From Zonotrichia leucophrys gambelii (lineage: Eukaryota; Chordata; Aves; Passeriformes; Passerellidae): a stretch of 64,000 bases of DNA. Positions 9,671-49,327 of this stretch are shown here, in pieces; the stretch's first letter is position 1, and each line of letters begins with the position of its first letter. Both the position numbers and the translations under genes were made by a program. The stretch spans positions 65,379,963 through 65,443,962 of the forward strand of contig NC_088173.1 of the NCBI RefSeq assembly GCF_028769735.1. The letters run 5' to 3'. Under the pieces are notes generated by a model. That model worked only from the letters and a program-made list of their open reading frames with translations. It was not told the origin of the DNA and did no database searches.

Positions 9671-12600
9671 TAAAATGTCCCTTAAGAGCCCCACTCTCAA
9701 CCCTTTTCCCATACTCTGTTGCACCTTCCATCCCTGTGCAAAGCCACACTGTTTCCAAGCCAGGAATAAATCTTGAAACAGATCTGAACCTTTAAACATG
9801 ACCACAGTCCCACAATAAAATAGGCAAAGAAGAGATTTTATTTGAACAAAGCATTCCTGAGTATCATATCATAGAAACAATTTTAATGACAGTTTAAAAG
9901 AGAACACATGTGTCTGAGAAAACACTGGAGGTGGGGGCATTTTCCAAGAGGAATGACTGTGTTTGTAGAGGTAAATTAATTGAGTAAATCAAAATATAGA
10001 AACAGAAACATTAAAAATGTCTAGTGGTACTCTGCCTTTTTTCTAAACACACATGCACACACACAAATATCTGTCTAAAACAAATAAAACCAACACCCTC
10101 CAAAAATAAACCCAACAAAAACATCCCCTCCTCCCCAAACTCTAAAGTAAATTTAAAAAATCAATAGGGAAGGTATTTGATCTTGTTAAGATATTTGATC
10201 AATGAAAAAAGCTTGATTGCACCAAAAAGCTACTGAAAAATGATTTTAATTATTTTCCCTTTTTATTATGACTGTGAAAGCTGCTCCTGTCAGAGGAGGG
10301 ACTGTGCCTTGAGAGGGCGGTGCTGGAGAGCTGAATCACAGCAGGGCTGCCCAAACACTGCCCTGGGCACCCAGGCACAGCCTGGTTCAGGTGGCTCCAG
10401 GGGAAACGGGGGAGTGCTGAGAGTTCCATTGCAGTGTCAAACACTGGAACTTTGCTTGCTACAAACACGAACCCAAATCATCTGCAATCACTGTGGTTTC
10501 TCTCATCTCCCAGTGCTCCTATCCCTGCTTGGACTCTGCTTTACATGGTGCAGCAAAAACCCAGGGAACAAAATCTGTCTGACACAGAAATGCACTGCAC
10601 TGTCTCTTCAGAAGTGTCACAGATCTTGAACTGCACAGGAATATTTTAATGTCAGTCCATGTTCTGCATTTGCTGCATAGAAAAGCAGCAGCCCTTGCTA
10701 TTTCAGAGCCATCAGCAAATTTCAAATATGTCTCTATTATACAGAATCACACTGTGGGAACAGCAGGGTTAAACAGTTTCAGAGCAATAACAAAAAGCAC
10801 TAAGTAGTTTAAGCTCTGTAAAATGTGTAAACAGCACAGCAAATACTAAAAGAATCTGCATTTTATAAAGTTCTTTAAAAATTCTGTGACATATAGGAAG
10901 GGTACAAGAACAAACAGCAGGAAAGAAATAGTTGCAATAGTGCCTACTAGTAAAGATTTAAATCAGTTTTGATTATTGCTGGGTAACTTGTTCATAAAAT
11001 AAAATTATCTTCAGGGAAAAAGATCGCATTAAATAATTCTGAGTCTAGCAGTGAAAAACACAAGGAACAAAAGATGAATTCAAACTGGAAACCAGGCACA
11101 TATTTTGCCAGTGAGGAAACAGATTCCCTGTGTCACGATGATGTTTTTCTGACAGATGTGCTTGAACCAAACAGCCCTGGACTGTAAATAGTTTTGAGAC
11201 AGCATCCAAAATCAGGACACTGGAGATCTGTTGCCAGTGGCTCTTTTGGAGGGCGTTGATTACAGAGAAGACATTTTAGACAAGGCAGAGATGGCAGGAC
11301 AGGAAGCTCCCGGTGACTCAGTGACTGTTGGAGCAGGACCTGCCATCCCTGGGTTATCTGTGGGTCCTGGAGAGGGGGCAGCACCGAGGGTTTGCAAATA
11401 GAGTAAGGAAAAGGATATTGTGTCTCTCTGAAGCATCCTTGATTTAAAAGTGACTACTGGAAGTTTTCAAGAATATTCCAAATTTCAGGACTCAATTACC
11501 CAAGGACAAAGAAGGGTGATAGGAAGGTTCCTCTAATGGTGGGAGCAGCCCCTCTAACTGCTTGGAGCCAATGAAGTTGTGAGTTGGCATTTTTAATCTT
11601 TGGTATTTTAACAGAACTGATCCATACTGGTGTATTTAATGGGATTTGCACAAAGTTTTAGAACATTCCAAAAATTTGTTCTATAAGACATCTTGTTTTA
11701 GCCTAGATCTTTACCTGAGCATGATCTTCACCTATACCTTGAGGTGTTATCTTGAAATAATATTTTTAATAGCCACCCAAAATTTCAGTGTTTCACTAGC
11801 CCAAAGATTCTTGGCTTCTTTGTCCAAGACAAAACTGACACCAGCACTCTGAGTTCTTTTCATGGTGTTCCTGGAAATAAGGGAGGGAAAGAATTATGCC
11901 AAACACTTTATTCAGATAAAAATTGACTCCAGCATCTCACACCCTCAGGTGCAGAGATCACAGGTGATGTTATTTATGGTTTCCCAGTGCAAAGAAAGCA
12001 GTCATTATCCTTTGCTAATTGGTTTAGAATAAGGGAGGTATTTCTGGATGTGGCAGCTGCTAATCTTACTTCAGTGAGGAGCTCTTCATTTTACCTCCTC
12101 AGAAGAAAGTTCCAGAGACTCAGGGAGTATGTTTTGGCCAAGGGTAGGATAATTTCTCTCTTAACAGGGCAGGTGACATTCTTTCCAATTATTATAAAAA
12201 ATGAGGTGTGTCAAAGAAGGTCTGTTACTCACTGAAAGAGCAAAGCAGCAATTCAGCTGTAGCCTCTGGGCTTTCCTCTCCAGCTGGTAGTTGAAGTGAA
12301 TCATTAGCTGTCCTGTAGCACCAGCACCCGGGTTATTCACTGTTTTTTGAAGTAGGATAATGCAGCACTGAAGCCAGATAGCTGGCAAGGGATGTGACAG
12401 TGACATTCAAAGAAAACAGATGCCACAAAGCCTGGATCATCAGAGGGTATGTACATCTGAGATCAACATTTGCAAAGTGCTGCTGGAAAAGAGAAGCCAG
12501 CCGATTTGCATCAGCAGCATCAATTCTCACCTGTTCTTCCCTGTCTGACAAGATGGGATCATCCCTCCATGGTATCTGTCCCATTGCAGGCTGTTCCTCC

Positions 12601-12803
12601 TGGAGCTGGCCGTGCTCAGCTCCCACACACCAACAAGGCTGGCAGCTCTGCTGCTCCAGCACCTTCTGTACCCACAGGAGGGGCGAGTTCACACACCCTG
12701 AGGGCAAGGGCCATTTACAGCCCCGAGCCTGCTGGGCTCAAGCCTAGTGCTGACTGCAGGAAAGAGGCAGGGAGCAGGCTGGAACACTCCTGAGACAGGA
12801 ATG
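9671..12803. other. Intergenic, nothing recognised
   Basis: Mostly AT-rich single-copy sequence, more GC-rich after 12.4 kb. An A/C-rich stretch lies at 10050-10140. Frames of up to 129 codons (plus 10240-10629) lack homology I can recognise. Confidence 0.5.
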
Positions 12804-13415
12804 TGACCCTGCACTGGGCTGCTCACAGCTGGGGCTCCCTGACCCTGACCCTGCACTGGGCTGATCACAGCTGGGGCTCCCCTGACCCTGCACTGGGCTG
12901 ATCACAGCTGGGGCTCCCCTGACCCTGCACTGGGCTGCTCACAGCTGGGGCTCCCCTGATTCTGCACTCAGCCGCTCAGAGCTGGGGCTCCCTGACCCTG
13001 ACCCTGCACTGGGCTGATCACAGCTGGGGCTCCCCTGACCCTGCACTCAGCTGCTCAGAGCTGGGGCTCCCTTGATTCTGCACTCAGGGTGGTCACAGCT
13101 GGGGCTCCCCTGACCCTGACCCTGCACTGGGCTGATCACAGCTGGGGCTCCCCTGATTCTGCACTCAGCCGCTCACAGCTGGGGCTCCCTGACCCTGCAC
13201 TGGGCTGGTCACAGCTGGGGCTCCCCTGACCCTGACCCTGCACTGGGCTGGTCACAGCTGGGGCTCCCTGACCCTGCACTGGGCTGATCACAGCTGGGGC
13301 TCCCCTGACCCTGCACTCAGCCGCTCAGAGCTGGGGCTCCCCTGACCCTGCACTGGGCTGCTCACAGCTGGGGCTCCCTGATTCTGCACTCAGCCGCTCA
13401 GAGCTGGGGCTCCCC
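12804..13415. repeat. Minisatellite, about 16 units of 36-44 bp
   Basis: The core unit is GACCCTGCACTGGGCTGATC followed by ACAGCTGGGGCTCCCCT (37 bp). Two unit types alternate: GGGCTGNTCACAGCTGG and CAGCCGCTCAGAGCTGG. Longer units carry a doubled GACCCT hexamer. Interspersion of the two types implies repeated unequal exchange or conversion inside the array. Confidence 0.9.
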
Positions 13416-14599
13416 TCCCCTCCATCCCAGAGCTCCCCATTGTGCTCAGTGTCTGCAGCTGCACAGACACGGATGCTGCTGCTGCTGCTGCTTCCCTCGC
13501 TCCAGCAGCCACCTCAGGGATGCTCCCCTGGTGCATCCCCAGCACCCAGCCTGAATTCCTCTCCATTTCCTGGTGGAAGTCAGCCCTGGAAAGGGATGTT
13601 GCTCATGGCTACAAATAGAAACAAATAATTGCATGAGCTCCTGTACTTGGAGAAGCAGGACAATGAGACAGTGACCTGGGGGTGCAGGGTTTAAAATGGA
13701 AAATCGTGTCACGATCCTCATGGAGAAGGAGCCTCTTCCCCCACACCCCTGAGCAAAACTGCTGCCACCAAGGAGCCACCTCAAAAGGAGGGGGCAGCAC
13801 CAGGCAGCCAGGGGTTCAAACCCTGCTGTTGGGTTCTGCTGCCCCTGAGCAGTTCTGCCAGCGGGGCACAGAGCTGGTTCTGCTGGAGGCATCAGCTGGG
13901 CATTGCAGCACGATGCCAGGATGATGCCCTGCCTGCAGGGAATGAATACAAGGTTTTCCTTAATTACTGCATCCAGCACAACTTGAGCTTCTCTAAGATA
14001 AATTTTCCCCTGACCCCTCCAGTCTCTAATAAAATATTTCTCTGCTTTGCATCCCTAAAGCTGCTGCTTGAAAGAGGAGACATCTCCATAAGGGGCACGC
14101 TCGGGCACCCTGAGGAACTTCCACAGCTCTGCTCCTGCCTCTTCTGAGCAATTTGTCTTGCTGTGGTTTGCAAAGAAAGAAAAGGAAATTGTCTACTGGT
14201 TTATTATCTGTTTATTTCCTTTTGTGGAATTTGTCTATATGATCCTGCTAATCTCCATGGGTGGGGAACAAAATATTTAAATTAATTAAAGATCTTTTTG
14301 TCCTGAAGTGAATAGACCTTATAAACTTTTTCTCCTCATTCTTCCTTCTGGCTCTATCAGGAAAAACTCCTGGCTGGGAATGCAGAAGATCTCCCTGGGA
14401 AAATTTGCCCCTCTGCTCTGTGGGGTAGGTATAACTATTTCCTTAAATGCACAACATAAAATTTAATTTTATGGGATAGGAAATAGTGTCAAAGGAGTAG
14501 GTACAGATGTTATCCCCCACTTAGCCAGCTTTAGTTTTCCATTTTAGTTTGGGGAACTGAACAGCTCAGGGATTTCCCTGCTCCAGCTTCCAGCACAGC
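13416..14599. other. Intergenic, GC-moderate, nothing recognised
   Basis: A CTG run (GCTGCTGCTGCTGCTGC) lies near 13471-13490. A 177-codon minus frame at 13446-13979 is lengthened by that repeat and shows no known domain. Confidence 0.5.
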
Positions 14600-15095
14600 A
14601 GCACCAGAGCCTCTGCAGCCCCACAGCAGAGGGATCTGAACCTGCTGGAGCCAGGCCCGAGGAGCCACAGAGGTGACCAAGGGCTGAGCCCTCTGCTGTG
14701 GGGACAGGCTGGGAACGCTGGGGGTGCCCTGCCTGCAGAACAGACGGCTCTGGGAAGGGCCTGTGGCACCTTGCAGTGCCTAAAGGGGCTACAAGAGCTG
14801 GAGAGGGACTTTGCACAAGGGCATGGAGTGACAGGACAAGGGGCAATGGCTTCAAACTGACAGAGGCAGGGTTAGATGGGATACAGGGAGGAAATTCTTT
14901 ACTGTGAGGGTGGGCAGGCCCTGGCACAGGTGCCCAGAGCAGCTGTGGCTGCCCCTGCATCCCTGGCAGTGCCCAAGGCCAGGCTGGGCAGGGTTTGGAG
15001 TAACCTGGGGTAGTGGAAGGTGTCCCTGCCATGGAATGAGGTGATCTGCAAGGTCCCTTCCAACCCAAACCATTCTGATTCAATGTGATTGGATT
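14600..15095 (+). mobile_element. CR1 LINE 3' fragment
   Basis: It reads in CR1 order: CAGTGCCTAAAGGGGCTACA, GGAGAGGGACTTTGCACAAG, GTGACAGGACAAGGGGCAAT, GAAATTCTTTACTGTGAGGG, and ends CTTCCAACCCAAACCATTCTG. The block 14617-14883 is almost identical to 53691-53957. Confidence 0.88.
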
Positions 15096-17640
15096 CCCAG
15101 ACTGAGCAGAGCAGATTCTTTCCATTAGAGCTGAACAATTAACAATCCCAGGATCACTTGGTTTCTATAAGAGGCACAGTTTTTCCAATTCCATGTTGCT
15201 GAGTTATTTCTGGTTTCCTCAGTGCATCTCCCTCCCACCCATGTTGCACTTTCCCATCTTTACTAGGAGCAGGCAGCAAGGTGCTGGGTGAGTTTTGTAA
15301 CAAAGTCTGGATCTCTGTCACACAGTACTTCCATGTTAATGTTTTCTTCTTTCATTTTAAAAGCTTCAGTTATTTTAATCTCTTTGAAAGGTAACTGGCT
15401 GATAACATTTCTTAGCTCTACCCTGATGCTTGATCTCATTTTTGAGGAGTCAAAGCAAACAGCTTTTCTTGTTCAGCAGACCTTTCTGATCCTTGTTGTT
15501 CTGCTGTTTCCTATTGTTCTTCTTGTGGTGCTGCTTATCCTTCAGCTGATTTCCTCTGGCTAAGCATACAGATCTCTGATAACTGCAATGTGATCAAATA
15601 GCAGGATTTTATGGTGTAGCTGAAAATACCTGATTCACAACTGTCAGCTCCTCAGTGAAATCAACTTGTTGCCAGCCAGCAATGAGGACTAATTTTATTT
15701 TTGATGTTAAGAACTCCCATGTACAGTTTTAGAACTTCAGTTCAAACTGAGATCAGGACTACATCTCTTAGGATCATTTTTCAATGCCTGGTTCTCACAC
15801 AACTTCTCACAAAAGGCAGCTGTAAGGCAGAACTGCTTTGTGCTGGCTCTGCACCTGCTGTGCCAAAAACATCTTCAGCCCTCACATCCAACAGGAACTG
15901 AGCTGGAACTCCTTGCTCCCTCTCGCTGGCCTTGATTGCAATTTTTTCCCCCTGACTGTGCAGAGATACTTCTACATACAGAACCTACCTGGCTCTAAGA
16001 GGATGTGTTAGTAAAGAGTTAAATTCTGCTGTCCTGCTCTGCCCATCCCATATCTCCTCCTAAAACAAAGAGAAAGATGAGCTTCTGACAACTTCTCAGA
16101 GCTCAGCTAACAGGGACAAATCTTTAAAATAAATGACTGAATTAAGAAAAATGCTGCCTTTCAGTGTGGCTGATGCAGGACGCAGAACCAAGCAGACACT
16201 GAATCTCTGCAAAAGGATAATGGCAGGGAGACCCTGGTGAATCTCTGACCCCTCATCATCAAACAAGGAACAGACTCAGGGCCTAGAGGGAACTACTGGA
16301 AACTAATTGATCTGCTCAAGGAGGAGATGAAAATCACACTTGACCAACCATCATGTGGATCTGGGCTGGGCTTTATTGGGTGTTCAGATTAATGAGTTCA
16401 GAACACCTCGTTATGGAACATGAAAATGCAGATGGAGAAGTTTTAAATACTCATTTTGTTCTACCAAGTGACCTCTGTTGTGCATCAGGACACCCAGGGC
16501 ACGCTGTCAGTGTGGGTCTCAGAGCACCCTCAATAAAATGTTCAGTGCTTCCCAACACCCTCTGCTCAGGCTACCTGAGGCTGACAACAAAGCAACTCAG
16601 AGTATTCCTTTTTTTTTCCTCCCTCTGAATAGTGGTCCATTATGCATGTTCAAAGGCTTCTTTTTGGCAGATTTCCAGCTGCAATTTTCTCATTCTTCCT
16701 GTCCCAAATAATATATTCTTTTTTTTTTTTTCAAAGAGTAATTTTAATACTGAGTAGAAAAGGTCATGCTTATATTAAAAAAAACCCAAACCCTGACTAC
16801 TTCATCAGTCTTTAAAGCTTTCAGGAAAACGTTTTGCCAGAGTTTGTTGTCAGCTTTGCTATTTCCTACAGAAAACGTTGTGACCTCAGCATCCTGAGCC
16901 CTTCTCAGCCTGGAACACAATGGAAGCTGAAAGAGGCACCAAAAGCCCCCGGGCACTGTGCAGAGGCACCAGTGTCTCTCCTTTGCAACACTGGAAAACC
17001 TTCAGCCTTTAGAGCAGGGCTTGGGACCACAACAAACACAGGGTTAAGGCAATTCTCATCCTTGCTGTAACACTGGGAGTCAGAGTAACCTGTCCTGATC
17101 ACAGCTGGGACAAACTGCTGCCTTCAAACAGGAACACCACAACCAAAGTCCAGAGCCTCGTTGCCTGGCAAGACTGAAAAAACATCCCAGTGAAAGACAG
17201 TGTTCATTTCCAGTTCAGCCAGATCTTGAGAGGAAAGAGTCTTTGCTCTACTAGAGAGCTTCTACCATCTCAAATAACTTCATCCTTACCCTGAGCCACC
17301 TGCTGCTCTCGGTGTGATGTCTGGGCCCCCTGTGAGATGAGCTGTGAGCCAACAGCTCTGCTGGAGCCCAGGGCTGCACTGAGCAGCCAGGGAACGCAAG
17401 GCAGAGCTCCCGGGTGCACCGAGCAGGACACACGGCCGCCACCTCTGAGCCCCACACAGCTCTGGGCTCCAGGGCTGTGCGTGAGAGAGCCCAGCGGGGC
17501 AGCCGGGAGGCCACGGCTGCCTGAGCACCCCGGCCCTGCTGCATTCACACTGGGCTGGGTCACTGCACATTCCCACAGTGAGCAACCAGGGCTAACACAC
17601 GGCTGAGCTCCTTCTGGAACCTTCCCTCGGAACAGGAGCC
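15096..17640. other. Intergenic, nothing recognised
   Basis: AT-rich single-copy sequence with a T run at 16719-16731. The hydrophobic 91-codon plus frame at 15288-15563 arises from T-rich sequence and has no known domain. Confidence 0.5.
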
Positions 17641-18067
17641 CACCATCGGGGACTGGGTGCTGCTGTTGGCACCTGTGACAGTGACACCCAATCAGGGACT
17701 GGGTGCTCCTGCTGGCACCTGTGACCATCGGGGACTGAGTGCTCCTGCTGGCACCTGTGACCAGCAGGGACTGTGTGCTCCTGTTGGCACCTGTGACAGT
17801 GACACCAGCAGGGACTGAGTGCTCCTGTTGGCACCTGTGACAGTGACACACAATCAGGGACTGGGTGCTCCTGTTGGCACCTGTGACAGTGACACAGGAG
17901 CAGGGACTGGGTGCTGCTGTTGGCACCTGTGACAGTGACACCCAATCAGGGACTGGGTGCTCCTGCTGGCACCTGTGACAGTGACACCCAATCAGGGACT
18001 GGGTGCTCCTGCTGGCACCTGTGACAGTGACACCCAATCAGGGACTGGGTGCTCCTGCTGGCACCTG
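17641..18067. repeat. Minisatellite, about 10 units of 36-48 bp
   Basis: The full unit is GGGACTGGGTGCTCCTGCTG then GCACCTGTGACAGTGACACC then CAATCA (46 bp). Two or three units of about 36 bp lack the CAGTGACACC segment. The array produces a 255-codon minus frame (17270-18037) that is not a gene. Confidence 0.9.
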
Positions 18068-19348
18068 GCCCTCTGCAATCACCTCCCAGAAACAGAGGCT
18101 CTCCTTGTAGGACAGCTGTTCTCTTCTCCTGCCATCCCAAATGAGGATTTTTTGGAGTGTGGGTTTCTCCACCACTCTGCTCAGGTCACAGAAATCATAA
18201 GAGGCTGGTCTCAGGAAACCACAGCTCTAACTGGTAATTAAGAGAAGCAAAAGCATCAATTTCCATGCCCTACAATTGTTGTGCATTCACCACACGCTCC
18301 CTGAGGTCCAATAGGAACCTACTGCTTCTTTCCTGCTTTGGCCTTTTATGAATTCCTGTAAAGTAGGGAAAAGTGAGGTTGCCATGCTCAAAGCCATGCT
18401 TGCCCTTCTGCAGGGATGCTGCAAACAGTGGCCCAAAGACACAGAGGAGCTGTTCCACGTGGGTTTGAGTAACACTGGGGGTGACATCCCCACTCTGAGC
18501 TGAGGGCGCTCCAGCTCCTGCCCCAGGGGAAAGGCAGAGCAGTTCCTGCAGAACTGAAAGCAAATGACTCCAGTTACTGACCTCAGTTCTCTCAGTGTCT
18601 CCACCTGCCCTGGTACACTGCATTTGTCCCAGGAATCACTAAATCTGCCACTGCAGAAAGCGCCCAGAGCAGAACAGACCCTGCCCTGCAGCAGTGAGTG
18701 CAGAGCACTGGCCCGTGCCAGGCTGGCAGCACTGCAGACTCCTCTGTTCTGAGGCATCAGGAACTGATGCCCACTGAACAAGGAACCTTTCCAGACACTC
18801 CTCCCTGGAAATCCCATGGATTTACAGTTCCACCAGCACTTCAGCAATATCTGTGACCTTTAAGTGTTGAACATGTAAGAAGTTGTGTCCTTTGTGCTTT
18901 GTTAGGATTCTTTAAAGCATGCAAAACCCACACCTAAATCACCCACAACATTTTATTAACAGGAAGGCTCTAGGACAGTGAGAGGCAGTGTTCTAGGAAG
19001 AGACAGAAAAAACCCTGGAGTTTACTGGAGTTCATGGATGAAAAGTTTCGACCAAAAATACTTATTTGACTGAAATGCTGTGAAGGATAACATTTATGGT
19101 TGCTGTGTGGCATTTTTTTGGTTTGCTGGGGAAGTTTTGGCATTTGTTGGTTTGGATTTTTGTATGCATGTCTGTTGTTAGTTTTCTTCTTTTTCTTTTA
19201 AATCTTGCAGAACACTGAAAACCAACACGTGGAAGTTCCACAGTTCTCTGCTCTTAACTCTCAGAGAGGCCACTGAGAGTTAATTCTTCTTACATATAAA
19301 CACAAAACAGCTTTCTAATTTTATATAATCAAGAAATGGAAAACAATT
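18068..19348. other. Spacer downstream of MAEA
   Basis: A 186-codon minus frame at 18287-18847 has no recognised domain. Another AATAAA on the minus strand at 18952-18957 is followed by GT-rich sequence (TGTTGTGGGTG, TTTAGGTGTGGG), so it could be a distal MAEA poly(A) site. Confidence 0.5.
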
Positions 19349-19383
19349 TTTATTAACATGTCTTACATTTACAATCTTTTATT
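19349..19383 (-). terminator. MAEA: Candidate MAEA poly(A) signals
   Basis: Two AATAAA hexamers lie on the minus strand at 19378-19383 and 19349-19354, with a GT-rich stretch (GCTGTTTTGTGTTT) about 40 nt further on. This would give a 3' UTR of about 1.1 kb. Which signal is used cannot be told from sequence. Confidence 0.45.
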
Positions 19384-20469
19384 AGCTAATCAACATCAAC
19401 ATGCAAAAATAAGCGCTAAATACAAACCTCTACAATATGGTTTTGTTTAAACTACAATGGTTTAATTCTTTTGAAAAGTCATAAGGATGTGTTCTGCAGT
19501 TGTTAAAATTGAACTATTAGTTTCAGTAATGAATACTATTTAGACCCTAAAATTATGTAATCATCCTGCAAGGCATCTTCAGAAACTTCGCCCAACACTT
19601 AAGAATACCAGCTCATTGTCATGTGAGTACATTCTCAAAGCAAGAAATAAGGCAGTAGCACTAATGATTTCATATTGAACCCTATGCACATAACTAATAA
19701 CTTTAGAAGGACTTTAACACTATGGTAGACTGGAAAAAGAACATTTAAACAAGCATTGGATTTTGCCTGAAATGTTCTCAGTTCTTCTTGATACTTATGC
19801 AACCTCCTTAAAATATTTGGGTTTGGAAAAAGACTTCATACTCCTTGAAAGCAGTCCCTATCTGATCCTCCAGAGAAGCCACCTCGTGTCAAAGACATCA
19901 AAAATATCTTCCCATGGAAATAAGTTACATCATTCACGTTCAGGATTACTTCACCAGAGGATCACAAAGAAGGCAAAGAGGAGCTTAAAGGAGAACACGT
20001 TGGTAGTACTGAGATCTTTGATAACAAAAGGGTCTTGGACAATTGTGAAAAAGAGGGAAGAAAAATGGATTTCATTTCAAATCTGGTCTAAGTTTTCCCC
20101 CAGTGCAAGTGTCCATCTTTAAAGAAAGCTATCCTTTAGAAGATGAAAGTACTTTTCTTTGAGAAGAGTCCAATTTTTGACCTTATGTTACAAAACCTTA
20201 ACAATCAAAATTTGTTTTTGTGTATTTTATTCAAGTACAAACTTAAGTCATAATTCCTCTCTTCCTTTTTTTTTTTTTTTTCCTCCTTTCAAGAGTGTTT
20301 ATTGTTGCTCATTGATCTTTGGTCGCAAGAAACAATAATGCCACGACAGGTCTGCTCCCCAGGTGGCAGCTTTTGCTTCTTTGCCACACATTAAGGCCCC
20401 CCCTTTGCAGGGCACGCCAAGATACTCTGTGTCAAAATCCCAGGGCACTTCATCCTGTGGCGCTCACAC
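19355..20469 (-). other. MAEA: Probable MAEA 3' UTR
   Basis: AT-rich sequence between the MAEA stop codon and the candidate poly(A) signals, with a long T run (plus strand) near 20265-20282. A 119-codon frame on the opposite strand (19763-20122) is judged chance. Confidence 0.5.

Positions 20470-49327
<28,858 letters not shown>

Noticed and set aside
13446..13979. 177-codon minus frame with a Gln run
   Set aside because: The Gln run comes from a CTG repeat and the rest has no recognisable domain.
14544..15125. 193-codon minus frame
   Set aside because: It is antisense to a CR1 copy, and the equivalent frame recurs at 53579-54001 over the other copy.
17270..18037. 255-codon minus frame with repeating VTVTGAxxSTQS
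   Set aside because: It is produced by the 46-bp minisatellite; indels of unit length shift the frame.
18287..18847. 186-codon minus frame downstream of MAEA
   Set aside because: No known domain, no conserved start context, and overlapping open frames on the same strand; most likely chance in moderately GC-rich sequence.
19763..20122. 119-codon plus frame
   Set aside because: Antisense to the MAEA 3' UTR, with no known domain.
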